Below are positions 8,936 through 17,571 of a stretch of 64,000 bases of DNA, piece by piece. The position numbers and the translations under genes were made by a program. Every line of letters starts with the position of its first letter. Within the stretch, counting starts at the first letter, position 1. This DNA comes from Actinomycetota bacterium (lineage in GTDB: Bacteria > Actinomycetota > Acidimicrobiia > Acidimicrobiales > Aldehydirespiratoraceae), in NCBI GenBank assembly GCA_029979265.1, contig JAPOHW010000001.1, forward strand, positions 248,001-312,000, read 5' to 3'. Below the pieces are notes generated by a model that made no database searches, was not told where the DNA came from, and saw nothing but the letters and a program-made list of their open reading frames with translations.

Positions 8936-10129
8936 ATGGGTAGTCATGGAATCAAGGACCAGGTTGCGATCATCGGCGTCGGCTGCGTGCCGTTCACCGA
9001 GCACTGGGAGAAGTCGCTCGACGACCTGATCATCGATGGGGCGCAGGCCACGTATGCGTCGGCCGGTATCGGTCAAGACGACGTCGATGCGTTCTGGTTC
9101 GGAACGTCTCAGTCGGCGGCTTCCGGTCTCGCAATGGGAGGGCCGCTCAAAATTCACGGCAAGCCGATCAGTCGGGTCGAGAACTACTGCGCCACCGGCA
9201 GTGAGGCGATGCGACAGGCGGCGTACGCCGTTGCGTCCGGTGCCTACGACGTCGTCATGGCGCTCGGCGCCGAGAAGGTCAAGGACGGCGGGTACCAAGG
9301 CCTCAACGCCTTTCCGATCCCGACCGACGGCACGCAGCGCACCCTCACCGCCGCTGCGATGTTTGCGATGATCCTGCCCGCCTACGCCGAGAAGTACGAC
9401 CTCGACGTCGACGAGATCCGCTACGCCGTCGCCAAGATCGCCGAGAAGAACCATCACAACGGGGCCCGCAACCCGCTCGCCCAGTTTCGGCGGGAGACAT
9501 CGGCAGAGCAGATCTGCCAGATGGCGGCGGTGGCGGGCCGCCTCAGTGTGTTCGACTGCGCCGGTGTGGCCGACGGTGCTGCGGGCGTGATCATGTGTCG
9601 CGCCGAAGATGCACACCGGTACTGCGACAACCCGCTGTACATCAAGGCACTGTCGTTCGTGGCCGGCACCGGTGCCGGTTCGCTCGACCCCGACTACGAC
9701 TACACGACGCTGTCGGAGTGCAAATGGTCCGCCGATGATGCCTATGCCCAGGCGGGCGTCACCGATCCGCGCAATGAGATCGCGGTCGCTGAGGTGCACG
9801 ACTGTTTCACGCCGACCGAGCTGGTCTTGATGGAAGACCTCGGGTTCTCCGATCCCGGTGAGGCATGGCGAGACGTGTTGAACGGCGACTTCGACCTCGA
9901 CGGTCGACTCCCGGTCAACACCGATGGTGGGCTGAAATCGTTCGGGCATCCGGTCGGCGCGTCGGGCTTGCGAATGCTCTACGAGATCTGGCTCCAATTG
10001 CGGGGGCAAGCCCCAGCGGATCGAACGATGGCCGACAACGGGCGTTCGCTGGGACTCACTCACAATCTGGGCGGGTATCCCGGCGAGATGGTGAGCTTCG
10101 TCGGGATCTACGGCACCGAACTCGGCTGA
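8936..10129 (+). CDS. Thiolase family protein (acetyl-CoA acetyltransferase / SCP-x type)
   Basis: A 397-residue thiolase that makes or breaks a C-C bond next to a CoA thioester. The nucleophile is Cys85 in ENYCATGSEAMRQA. VHDCFTPTE (Cys289) and FGHPVGASG (His337) complete the active site, so this copy looks catalytically complete. Its sequence type is that of SCP-x or sterol-side-chain thiolases rather than FadA. GGAG before the ATG acts as ribosome binding site. With the upstream HMG-CoA-synthase-like OB fusion it forms a two-gene unit. Confidence 0.85.
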   Translation: MGSHGIKDQVAIIGVGCVPFTEHWEKSLDDLIIDGAQATYASAGIGQDDVDAFWFGTSQSAASGLAMGGPLKIHGKPISRVENYCATGSEAMRQAAYAVASGAYDVVMALGAEKVKDGGYQGLNAFPIPTDGTQRTLTAAAMFAMILPAYAEKYDLDVDEIRYAVAKIAEKNHHNGARNPLAQFRRETSAEQICQMAAVAGRLSVFDCAGVADGAAGVIMCRAEDAHRYCDNPLYIKALSFVAGTGAGSLDPDYDYTTLSECKWSADDAYAQAGVTDPRNEIAVAEVHDCFTPTELVLMEDLGFSDPGEAWRDVLNGDFDLDGRLPVNTDGGLKSFGHPVGASGLRMLYEIWLQLRGQAPADRTMADNGRSLGLTHNLGGYPGEMVSFVGIYGTELG

Positions 10130-10172
10130 GCGGCCGGAGCCGACGCTGTGGTCCCCGGCGGCACCGGGATCG

Positions 10173-10934
10173 TCAGGTGATGGCTCGTCGCGGCCTGCCG
10201 ATGCGCACCTCGACCCCCGGTGTCCAGTGCACGATCGGTTCGCCGGCAGGCTCCGGGAGGCCGGCGGCGACGACCAGCGAGTCGTCGAGATCGAGCAGTT
10301 CGGCCCGATGGAGTTCCCACCGTGGGTGATCGACGGCGGCGTACACGGTGATGCCCCGGTTCGGGGTCGGCCAACGTGAGTACAACCCCCAGCGACCGCT
10401 GAGATAGTGCTCGAAGTCCGTGACGTCGTCGGCTGCGATGCGATCACCGACCCGCACGCGACTGTGATGCCGAGGTTGGCCCTGCCCACGGGGCCAGCGG
10501 CGGGTTGACTCGTAGGTCCAGATGCCGTCGTGATGATCGACGCGCATGTCGGCCCAGAAGTAGGGAAGGCCGTAGACCGCCCTTGCCGTGGCGGTGGCGG
10601 CGAGGCCCCCGGCCTCGAGGGAACAGAACCAGACGCCAGGGGTGCCGTCGGGCCCGAGGACATAGGTACGAACGTTGGTTTCGGGGAAGGTGCCGAACCA
10701 TGGGATGGCGCGACCCCCGGGCAACCCGACCTTCATGACGAAGGGCACCAAGCCGATCCAGGCCCGCTCGATTCCGGTGTCGTCGGGCCAGGTGTCGACG
10801 CGGAGATCGGACGGGAGGAGTGCTTCGACCGCTGCGGGCTCGACCGGAGTGTGGATGAAGGCGAGGTCCAGCCACCACATCCGCATGACCTCCCGGTTGA
10901 CGGGAACCGGAGGCTCGGGTGTGTGCTGTGCCAT
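10173..10934 (-). CDS. DUF2071/YqjF-type acetoacetate decarboxylase-like protein
   Basis: A 253-residue protein resembling the DUF2071 (YqjF) group of the acetoacetate decarboxylase-like fold. It begins with the typical MWWLDLAFIHTPV and LLPSDLRVDTW segments and contains WVGLVPF-like IGLVPFVM, FPETNVRTYV and GVWFCSLEAG. No certain catalytic lysine is visible, and function in this group is not established. The gene is convergent with the thiolase gene (43-base gap containing a CCCGG/CCGGG stem) and divergent from the CoA transferase gene. The ATG at 10932-10934 is the first start before the conserved domain. Confidence 0.72.
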   Translation of the reverse strand: MAQHTPEPPVPVNREVMRMWWLDLAFIHTPVEPAAVEALLPSDLRVDTWPDDTGIERAWIGLVPFVMKVGLPGGRAIPWFGTFPETNVRTYVLGPDGTPGVWFCSLEAGGLAATATARAVYGLPYFWADMRVDHHDGIWTYESTRRWPRGQGQPRHHSRVRVGDRIAADDVTDFEHYLSGRWGLYSRWPTPNRGITVYAAVDHPRWELHRAELLDLDDSLVVAAGLPEPAGEPIVHWTPGVEVRIGRPRRAIT

Positions 10935-10988
10935 GGCAACAGTCTCGCGGATCAGTCGGGGCATCTGACGGTCGGGACGCGTGCGTTC

Positions 10989-10994
10989 TACGAT
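10989..10994 (+). promoter_or_regulatory. Candidate -10 box, leaderless start of CoA transferase gene
   Basis: TACGAT is followed by 6 bases and the ATG at 11001. It matches the leaderless pattern of the window. Confidence 0.4.
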
Positions 10995-11000
10995 CCCACA

Positions 11001-13388
11001 ATGCCGCGTCGTCCACTTTCCGGAATCCGGGTCGTCGACCTCACGATCGAACGAGGTGAACTCGCCGGCCGCCTGTTGAGTGATCTCGGCGCAGAGGTGC
11101 TTCGGGTGGAACCGCCGGAGGGCTCGCCAGCGCGCACGATGCATCCGATGACCGGCAGTCAGTCGCTGTTCTTCACCGTCCGAAACGCCGGGAAGCTCGG
11201 GGTGGCGCTGAACCTGAGTCAGGATCCGGATCGTGCCCGGCTGCACGACGTGCTGGCCTGCAGCGACGTCGTGATCGATTCGGCCGAACCGGGGGCCTGG
11301 GCCGACAGTGGTCTCGATGCCGATGACCTTGCTCGTCGCCACCCCCATCTGATCGTGTGTTCGATCACGAGCTATGGGCGCAGTGGCCCCTATGCCGGCC
11401 GTGACGTGCCGTGTGCCGTGCTCGATGCCACCGGCGGGATGGCGTTCAAAGCGGGCGTTCCCGACCGCGAGCCATTGCTGCCACCGGGCAACATCGCCGA
11501 CGACACAGCATCGATGCATGCGGTGTTCGCGATCGAGTGTGCACTCGTCCAGCAGCACGCCACAGGTGCGGGGCAGGTGCTCGACGTGTCGGTCAACGAG
11601 GCCACCGCGCAAATCGCCGATTGGTCACTGTCGAACTGGACCCGCTCGCTCGACGCCGGAATGCCGAGCCTCGACAGTCGTATTGGGCCGGGGCCGGTGT
11701 ACACGATTCTGCCGTGCAAAGACGGCTATGTCCGGCTCGTGATCATCGCCGAACGGCACTGGAAGGCGATGCGGGCGTGGCTCGGTGAGCCCGACTATCT
11801 GCAAGACCCGGAGTACGAGACGTTCATGGGCCGCTTCGGCATCGCCGATGCCGTGCTCAACCCGCTGTACGCCGAGCTCTTCTCGACCATGACCATGCTC
11901 GAGGTCGCCGAGCAATGCCAGAACCGGGGCATCGTCTGCACCCCGATTCTCAAACCCGACGACGTCTTGGCGAACCCACACTTCGAAGCACGTGGCTCGT
12001 TCGAGCAGGTCGAGGTCGATGGCACATCGCTCACGCTGGCGAGCGGGTTCTTCGAGATCGATCGCGAGCGAGTCGGGCCGACCGGACCGCCACCGACGGT
12101 CGGCGAGCACACCGATGCGGTCTTTGCTGCGCTTGGCGATCCGAGACCGGCTCCGAGCCGCCCGCTGTCCGGCGACGACTCCCCGCTCGAAGGGATCCGG
12201 GTCATGGACTTCGGGCACGGTGGAGTCGGCGTCGAGGCGGGACGCATGCTCGCCGAATACGGCGCCGATGTGATCAAGATCGAGTCCCGCACCTACCCCG
12301 ACTTCATCCGCACCGTGCTCGGCGGTGAGATGTCGCCCAGCTTCGCGTCGTCGAGCCGCAGCAAGCGCAGCTTCGGTGTCGATGGCAAGTCAACGGACGG
12401 CGTCACCCTCCTCAAGCGGATGGCTCGCACCTGCGACATCGCGATCGAAAACAACTCGACCGGGATCATGGACCAGATGGGCATCGGCTACACCGACCTG
12501 ATCGCAGAGAATCCCGACCTGATCATGATGTCGAGCCAGCTGATGGGTTCGACAGGGCCGTGGGCCTCGTGGTCCGGGTATGGGCCCAACACGCAGGTCA
12601 CCGGTGGGATGACTCACCTGTGGAACTACGAAGGCGACGAGGCACCGGCCGGTTCGATGTCGATCTTCCCCGATCATTTCGCAGGCCGAACCGGTGCGGT
12701 GACGGCGTTGGCAGGGGTGCTCGGACGGCGGCGCAACGGTGAACGGGGGATGCATGTCGAGGTCTGCCAGGTCGAACAGGTCGTGAACGTGATGGCCGAT
12801 CTGTTGGCCAAGGCATCGGTCGAGCCCGGCTCGGTCGTTCCTCGCGGCAACCATCACGATCGGGGCACACCCTGGGGACTCTTCCCGTGCGCAGGCGATG
12901 ATGCCTGGGTTGCGATCTGCACCCGTTCCGATGCCGAGTGGCAGGCGTTCGTGGGGGTCCTGGGAACGCCGGATTGGGCAACCGACGATGGGCTCTCCTC
13001 CCTGGCCGGTCGGCGAGTCCGGGAGCGCGAGATCGATGACCACGTTCGTGCGTGGACGGCCGAGCGTACGGTCGGCGATGTCGTCGATGCCTGCCTCGCT
13101 GTGCGAGTACCGGCCGGCCCGATGCACAACTCGAGCGGGCAGTACCACGACCCGCACTTTCGTGCACGGGGCTTCATCGTCGAGCTCGATCAGCCGCCGA
13201 TCGGCGGCATGACCTTCGAAGGCCCGGGTTTTCACGCGTCGGGAATGGCCGGCGCCGACATTCGACCCGCTCCGGGTCTCGGCGCCCACACCCGGGAGAT
13301 CTGTGCCGAGCTTGGGTTGACCGACGACGAGGTCGAGGCGCTCCTCGCTGCCGGGGTGCTCGAGCTCGACACCGTCGGCGGGGACTGA
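11001..13388 (+). CDS. Tandem-domain CaiB/BaiF (family III) CoA transferase
   Basis: A 795-residue protein made of two family III CoA-transferase domains in one chain. These enzymes move CoA between acids through an aspartyl-CoA thioester. The first domain begins with LSGIRVVDLTIERGELA and SDLGAEVLRVEPPEG (residues 6-40). The second begins near residue 395 with LEGIRVMDFGHGGVGVEAG. Each half has an Asp in the expected region: PPGNIADDTAS near 163 in the first and FPDHFAGRTGA near 556 in the second. Single-domain members have about 400 residues and form interlocked dimers, so this fusion would fold as an internal dimer. The acyl substrate is unknown; the surrounding genes suggest acyl-CoA or sterol breakdown. 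Confidence 0.85.
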   Translation: MPRRPLSGIRVVDLTIERGELAGRLLSDLGAEVLRVEPPEGSPARTMHPMTGSQSLFFTVRNAGKLGVALNLSQDPDRARLHDVLACSDVVIDSAEPGAWADSGLDADDLARRHPHLIVCSITSYGRSGPYAGRDVPCAVLDATGGMAFKAGVPDREPLLPPGNIADDTASMHAVFAIECALVQQHATGAGQVLDVSVNEATAQIADWSLSNWTRSLDAGMPSLDSRIGPGPVYTILPCKDGYVRLVIIAERHWKAMRAWLGEPDYLQDPEYETFMGRFGIADAVLNPLYAELFSTMTMLEVAEQCQNRGIVCTPILKPDDVLANPHFEARGSFEQVEVDGTSLTLASGFFEIDRERVGPTGPPPTVGEHTDAVFAALGDPRPAPSRPLSGDDSPLEGIRVMDFGHGGVGVEAGRMLAEYGADVIKIESRTYPDFIRTVLGGEMSPSFASSSRSKRSFGVDGKSTDGVTLLKRMARTCDIAIENNSTGIMDQMGIGYTDLIAENPDLIMMSSQLMGSTGPWASWSGYGPNTQVTGGMTHLWNYEGDEAPAGSMSIFPDHFAGRTGAVTALAGVLGRRRNGERGMHVEVCQVEQVVNVMADLLAKASVEPGSVVPRGNHHDRGTPWGLFPCAGDDAWVAICTRSDAEWQAFVGVLGTPDWATDDGLSSLAGRRVREREIDDHVRAWTAERTVGDVVDACLAVRVPAGPMHNSSGQYHDPHFRARGFIVELDQPPIGGMTFEGPGFHASGMAGADIRPAPGLGAHTREICAELGLTDDEVEALLAAGVLELDTVGGD

Positions 13389-14201
13389 GTGCGTCATGCA
13401 ACCGTCGTGGTGTTGGCCATCGGTCTCCTTGCCGCAGCGTGCGGAGGCCCGTCCGCGGAGCCGGCGGTGACGGAGTTGCCGCTCGAGATCAGCGTCGGTG
13501 GGGTTGTCCGGTACGGCGAGGCGCCCGAACAGTTCGTCGAGCTTCGAACACCGTTCGGCGATGGCCCGTTCCCGGTCATCGTTTTCATCCACGGTGGGTT
13601 CTGGCGCAATCTCTACGACCTCTCGCTGGCTCACGAGCAGGCTGCTGACGCTCGTGACCATGGCTATGCGACCTGGAACATCGAGTACCGCCGGGTCGGC
13701 GATCCCGGCGGCGGGTATCCGGGCACGCTCGCAGACGTGGCCGCCGCCATCGATGCGATGGCGCTCGTCGACGCGCCACTCGACCTCGATCGGGTCTACG
13801 TCGTCGGCCATTCTGCGGGAGGACATCTTGCGCTCTGGGCCGGTCAGCGGGACGATCCGGTCGTGACACCTCGTCTCGTGGTGGGGCAGGCCCCGGTCGC
13901 CGACCTCGGCAACTCGCTCGATCTGGGGCGGGGGGCAGTCGAGGGGTTCATGGGAGGTACCCCCGACGAGATTCCCGAGGCGTATGCCGCAGCCGACCCG
14001 GCTCGTCGACTGCCGGTGAGAGTCCCGCAGCTCATCGTGCAGGGTGGGAAAGACGATGTCGTGCCACCCGGCCACGTACAGCCCTACGCCGATGCGTCTG
14101 GAGCCGACATCGTCATCTTTCCCGACGCCGACCACTTCGACGTCATTTCGCCCGACTCTGCGACCTGGGACTATGTCCTCGCGTACATCGATGACCGTTA
14201 G
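13389..14201 (+). CDS. Lipoprotein alpha/beta hydrolase (esterase-like)
   Basis: A 270-residue alpha/beta hydrolase of the BD-FAE/esterase-lipase type. It starts with a lipoprotein signal peptide (AIGLLAAAC, lipidated Cys18), so it should sit on the outer face of the membrane. HGGFW (residues 69-73) is the oxyanion segment, GHSAGG has the nucleophile Ser142, and GKDDVV and DADHFDV supply Asp and His. The GTG start at 13389 follows the CoA transferase stop without a gap, so the genes are co-transcribed. The ester substrate is not known. Confidence 0.83.
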   Translation: MRHATVVVLAIGLLAAACGGPSAEPAVTELPLEISVGGVVRYGEAPEQFVELRTPFGDGPFPVIVFIHGGFWRNLYDLSLAHEQAADARDHGYATWNIEYRRVGDPGGGYPGTLADVAAAIDAMALVDAPLDLDRVYVVGHSAGGHLALWAGQRDDPVVTPRLVVGQAPVADLGNSLDLGRGAVEGFMGGTPDEIPEAYAAADPARRLPVRVPQLIVQGGKDDVVPPGHVQPYADASGADIVIFPDADHFDVISPDSATWDYVLAYIDDR

Positions 14202-14240
14202 GTTTTGCAGCCCGCACGGCCAGTCCCACGAGGTGCGCTC

Positions 14241-15110
14241 GTGACCGACGGTGCCGCTGGGATCACCGATCAGCACGTGGCCGACTTCGCCCGTGATGGC
14301 GTCGTCTGCCTGCGGCAGGTCATCGGCGCCGACTGGATCGACTCGCTTCGAGCTGGCGTCGATAAGAACATCGCCCAACCGTCCACCCGTGGACGGGTTT
14401 GGGATCGCGATGCGAGCGGTCGTGTCACCTTCTACGACTCGCAGGCCTGGCGCGACATTGCGGAGTATCAGGACTTCGTCGAGCACTCGCCGATGGCGGA
14501 GATCGCCGGGCGGATCATGGATGCCGAGGCGGTCAACTTCTTTTTCGACGCGATTTTCACGAGGTCCAGCGGCAGCCAGTTCCGCACACCGTTCCATCAG
14601 GACGAGCCGTATTGGTCGGTCGACGGCTTCGACACGTGCTCTGCGTGGATGCCCCTCGTGGCCGTCGAGAAGCGCAGCGCACTGGAATTCGTGCGAGGGT
14701 CACACACGTGGGGCCATCGCTACGCCCAGATCAACTTCGCCGCATTGACCGGCGACGAGCGGGATCAGGTCAGCTATGACGAGATCGACGATGACGGTCT
14801 CGTTCCCTTCCCCGACATCGAGGGCAACCGGGCCGACTACGAGATCCTGAGCTGGGACATGGAGCCCGGCGACGTCGCCATCTTCAACGCCCGCATCATT
14901 CACGGAGGTTCGGGCCTGCTCCGCCCCGACCGTGACCTGAAGGTGTTCAACACGCAATGGCTCGGTGACGACGTACGGGTCTGCTTTCGACCCGAAGGAA
15001 TGGATCCCGATCACCGTCAGGTCATGACGGAACAGGGCCTTCGGCCCGGTGACCGGGTCGGGGGGCCGCTCTACCCCGAACTGTGGCGTCGCGGGCCTCG
15101 CCAGCAGTGA
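14241..15110 (+). CDS. Phytanoyl-CoA dioxygenase (PhyH) family protein
   Basis: A 289-residue Fe(II)/2-oxoglutarate oxygenase of the PhyH family. The iron triad is visible as PFHQDEP (His119, Asp121) and RIIHGGSG (distal His). ITDQHVADFARDGVVCLR at the N-terminus is typical of the family. I chose the GTG at 14241, which has GAGGTG upstream, over an in-frame TTG at 14205. The substrate may be an acyl-CoA or another small molecule; many bacterial PhyH proteins act on secondary metabolites or osmolytes. It is the last gene of the rightward run and faces the ino1 gene across a repeat array. Confidence 0.84.
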   Translation: MTDGAAGITDQHVADFARDGVVCLRQVIGADWIDSLRAGVDKNIAQPSTRGRVWDRDASGRVTFYDSQAWRDIAEYQDFVEHSPMAEIAGRIMDAEAVNFFFDAIFTRSSGSQFRTPFHQDEPYWSVDGFDTCSAWMPLVAVEKRSALEFVRGSHTWGHRYAQINFAALTGDERDQVSYDEIDDDGLVPFPDIEGNRADYEILSWDMEPGDVAIFNARIIHGGSGLLRPDRDLKVFNTQWLGDDVRVCFRPEGMDPDHRQVMTEQGLRPGDRVGGPLYPELWRRGPRQQ

Positions 15111-15140
15111 ACGCAACCACAACCGGCTTCGTTGCTGGTT

Positions 15141-15300
15141 GGGTCGGCTGGTTGGCCAGCCTCGGGGCTGTTGGGTCGGCTGGGTTCAGCCAGCCTCGGT
15201 CTATCTGGGTCGGCTGGGTTCAGCCAGCCTCGGTCTATCTGGGTCGGCTGGGTTCAGCCAGCCTCGGTCTATCTGGGTCGGCTGGGTTCAGCCAGCCTCG
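15141..15300. repeat. 34-bp tandem repeat array of hairpins
   Basis: Three identical 34-bp units start at 15173, 15207 and 15241, followed by a 26-base partial unit at 15275-15300 and preceded by a degenerate 32-base unit at 15141. Each unit holds a GGCTGG/CCAGCC stem of six pairs. The loop is GTTCAG in the regular units and TTGG in the degenerate one, so the stem is kept while the loop changes. The array fills the gap between the convergent phyH-like and ino1 genes, and the ino1 stop codon lies in the loop of the last unit. It may act as a two-way transcription barrier or RNA-stabilising element; that is inference. Confidence 0.9.
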
Positions 15301-16589
15301 CTGTGGGTCACGGGGAGCTCACCCATCCACTCCCGAAGGGTGTTCTTCAGCTTGGTTTGCTGGATGAACAGATCCTGCTCGGCAGGGCTGTCGCCGGCCG
15401 CCTGAGGCGCCTTGAGGTAAAAGCTCAGCCACTCCTGCACGCCCGACTCGCCGGCTCGCATCGCAAGGTCCATGAACAGGGCGAGATCGAGCACGATCGG
15501 AGCGGCGAGGATCGAGTCGCGGCACAGGAAGTCGATCTTGATCTGCATGGGGTAACCCATCCAGCCGAAGATGTCGACTGCGTCCCAGCCCTCCTTGTTG
15601 TCACCTCGTGGGGGGTAGTAGTTGATCCGCACCACATGGTCGACGTTGCCGTACAGGTGTGGATACACCTCCGGCTCGAGGATCTTGTGAAGCACGCCGA
15701 GCTTCGATTCTTCCTTCGTCTTGAAGTTCTCGGGAGCGTCGAGGACCTCCCCGTCGCGGTTGCCGAGAATGTTGGTGGAGTACCAGCCGCGCAGGCCGAG
15801 CATTCGGGCCTTCAGGCCCGGTGCCAGCAGCGTCTTCATCAGGGTCTGTCCGGTTTTGAAGTCCTTGCCGGCGATCGGCACGCCGCGGGTCCTCGACAGT
15901 TCCTGCATGCACGGCAGGTCGGTGGAGAGGTTCGGGGCCCCGTTCGCAAACGGCACATCGCTCTGCAGCGCGGCGTAGACGTAGATCTGCGAGGGTGAGA
16001 TGTTCTCGTCGTCGTCCTTCAGTCCCTGTTCGAAGGCGGCAACCGAGTCGTGGACGGCGGAGGGCTCCTGGAACGCTTCGGTCGAACCGCACCAGACCAT
16101 CACGAGACGGTCGCAGTCGTTCTCGGTGCGAAAGTTCTCGATGTCGGCGATGAGGGCCATGGCCTGATCCCACTTGTTCGTCTCGCGTTTCACGCGTGTG
16201 CCCTCGAGACGGCTGACCCATGTCTGGTCGAAGACTGCGTCCATGGCGACGACGCCTTCGAGTTCTTGAGCGATCGGCGAGAGGTCTTTTTCCTCCAGCA
16301 CACCGCAGGTGCGGGCCGCCTCGAGCGCATTGGCAGAGATCGGATCCCAGCCGCCAAAAACAATGTCGTCGAGCGAGGCGAGCGGAACGAAGTCCTTGAT
16401 GAGTGGGTTCCGTCCCTCCTCACGAGTCCCGAGGCGGATGTGCGCCATCTGGCTGACCGAGCCGAGTGGCGCGATGCCGGTCTGACGGGCGGTGAGCACA
16501 CCGGCGATGAAGGTCGAAGCGACGGCGCCGAGGCCGGGGGTCAGGACCCCGAGTTTGCCGTTCGCCGGTGAGATGGCACGTTTCGTCAT
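15288..16589 (-). CDS. ino1: myo-inositol-1-phosphate synthase
   Basis: A 433-residue inositol-3-phosphate synthase that turns glucose 6-phosphate into inositol 1-phosphate with NAD, the first step toward mycothiol and phosphatidylinositol in actinobacteria. The NAD-binding start KLGVLTPGLGAVAST is at residues 12-26. SNILGNRDGEVL-type (TNILGNRDGEVL), ESKLGVLHKIL and NYYPPRGDNKEGWDAVDI are signature stretches. The length is between the short mycobacterial form (about 365) and eukaryotic forms (about 510). The last codons are supplied by the first unit of the repeat array. It is divergent from a LysR gene, which may regulate it. Confidence 0.92.
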   Translation of the reverse strand: MTKRAISPANGKLGVLTPGLGAVASTFIAGVLTARQTGIAPLGSVSQMAHIRLGTREEGRNPLIKDFVPLASLDDIVFGGWDPISANALEAARTCGVLEEKDLSPIAQELEGVVAMDAVFDQTWVSRLEGTRVKRETNKWDQAMALIADIENFRTENDCDRLVMVWCGSTEAFQEPSAVHDSVAAFEQGLKDDDENISPSQIYVYAALQSDVPFANGAPNLSTDLPCMQELSRTRGVPIAGKDFKTGQTLMKTLLAPGLKARMLGLRGWYSTNILGNRDGEVLDAPENFKTKEESKLGVLHKILEPEVYPHLYGNVDHVVRINYYPPRGDNKEGWDAVDIFGWMGYPMQIKIDFLCRDSILAAPIVLDLALFMDLAMRAGESGVQEWLSFYLKAPQAAGDSPAEQDLFIQQTKLKNTLREWMGELPVTHSEAG

Positions 16590-16662
16590 GACCGAAACAC
16601 TAAGCACATCGCAACAATAATCGGCTTTTGTAAAGCAAATCTGAACTATTGTGCAGAGGGTG
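16590..16662. promoter_or_regulatory. Divergent ino1/lysR control region
   Basis: This short gap is much richer in A and T than its surroundings. It holds a perfect inverted repeat GCTTT-tgt-AAAGC (16624-16636), which also fits the T-N11-A shape of LysR operators. Mirror-image TATTGT boxes lie at 16647-16652 (plus strand) and 16619-16614 (minus strand) and could be the -10 elements for lysR and ino1. No good -35 boxes were found. Confidence 0.45.
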
Positions 16663-17571
16663 ATGCAGGCGCTGCCCGACCTCTCCATTCGCCAACTCGA
16701 ATATTTGGTCGCCGTGTCGACTGCTCCATCGTGGTCGGTCGCGGCCGACTCGGTCGGTGTGTCGGCCTCGGCGCTGTCACAGGGGCTCGCCGAACTCGAA
16801 CGCCGAGTCGGGGTGCCGCTCTTCGAGCGCAACGGACGCCGGCGAATCCTTCGCAGCGGCGCCGAACCGGTGTTGGCTCACGCCCGGCAGGTGGTTGCAC
16901 TCACCGGTGACTTGGCGACGTGGGCCGAGCGGGTTCGAAGCGGGCGTTCCGGGCGGCTTCGTGTCGGCATGATCGACGCGGCCGCCGTCGGTCACTACCC
17001 CGAGACCCTTCGACATTTCCGCGCCGACCACAGTGACCTCGACTTCACGTTGCATGTGGCTCCCTCCGGGGCACTGCTCGATCTGGTCGAGGCGGGCGAA
17101 CTCGACATGGTGGTGTGCGTTGCGCCACCCGAGGCTGGCATGCGGCCCGGCATCGAACTCGAAGAACTTTTCGTCGAACCGCTCGCTGTCTTCACTCCTT
17201 CCGGTCGGCTGCCCCGTGTCTCGAACCGGTGGGGCCCGTGGGTGCTGTTCGCGGCCGGTTCGCACACGCGAGCCGTTGTCGAGGCCGCGCTGGTCGAGCT
17301 CGGCGCGCCGCTCGACATTGTGGCCGAGTCGAATCAGCCCGAGGTGCTGCGAACGATGGTCTCGCTCGGCGTCGGCGCCACCGCACTTCCGATGGTGCAG
17401 GCAACGGGGCTCGGACCGGGCAAGGTCATCGCCGAGCGTCGGCTGGTTGTCGCAACCCGCCGGGGCGCTGCGGGCGATCCTGCGGTCGAAGCACTGCGCG
17501 ATGCACTTCGCGTCTCGGCCCCATCGTCCCCTAGTGTCGCAGCATCATCGAACGGGGGAGTACCGACATGA
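16663..17571 (+). CDS. LysR family transcriptional regulator
   Basis: A regulator of about 302 residues with an N-terminal winged helix-turn-helix (IRQLEYLVAV, VGVSASALSQGLAELE, VPLFERNGRR within the first 60 residues) and a C-terminal periplasmic-binding-like effector domain (RLRVGMIDAAAV onward). It is transcribed away from ino1 and heads an operon with maoC-type and other genes, overlapping the next start as ATGA. Starts at GTG 16651, GTG 16660 or ATG 16663 are possible; a TATTGT box at 16647 favours one of the last two. The effector is not known. Confidence 0.86.
   Translation: MQALPDLSIRQLEYLVAVSTAPSWSVAADSVGVSASALSQGLAELERRVGVPLFERNGRRRILRSGAEPVLAHARQVVALTGDLATWAERVRSGRSGRLRVGMIDAAAVGHYPETLRHFRADHSDLDFTLHVAPSGALLDLVEAGELDMVVCVAPPEAGMRPGIELEELFVEPLAVFTPSGRLPRVSNRWGPWVLFAAGSHTRAVVEAALVELGAPLDIVAESNQPEVLRTMVSLGVGATALPMVQATGLGPGKVIAERRLVVATRRGAAGDPAVEALRDALRVSAPSSPSVAASSNGGVPT

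Noticed and set aside
12390..14597. A 735-codon open frame on the minus strand across the CoA transferase, esterase and PhyH genes, and similar long antisense frames at 461-1720, 3957-5858 (beyond the DUF427 part) and 54644-57172.
   Set aside because: They have no recognisable domains, are rich in Arg, Gly and Pro, and mirror strongly supported genes. Long antisense frames are expected in GC-rich DNA.
15141..15300. A CRISPR array.
   Set aside because: The units are directly joined with no variable spacers, and there are no cas genes.
15049..15405. The repeat array read as a protein with GSAGFSQPR-like repeats.
   Set aside because: Three frames are open because the 34-bp unit lacks stops, no start has a ribosome binding site, and the array lies between convergent genes. 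A hairpin role explains it better.
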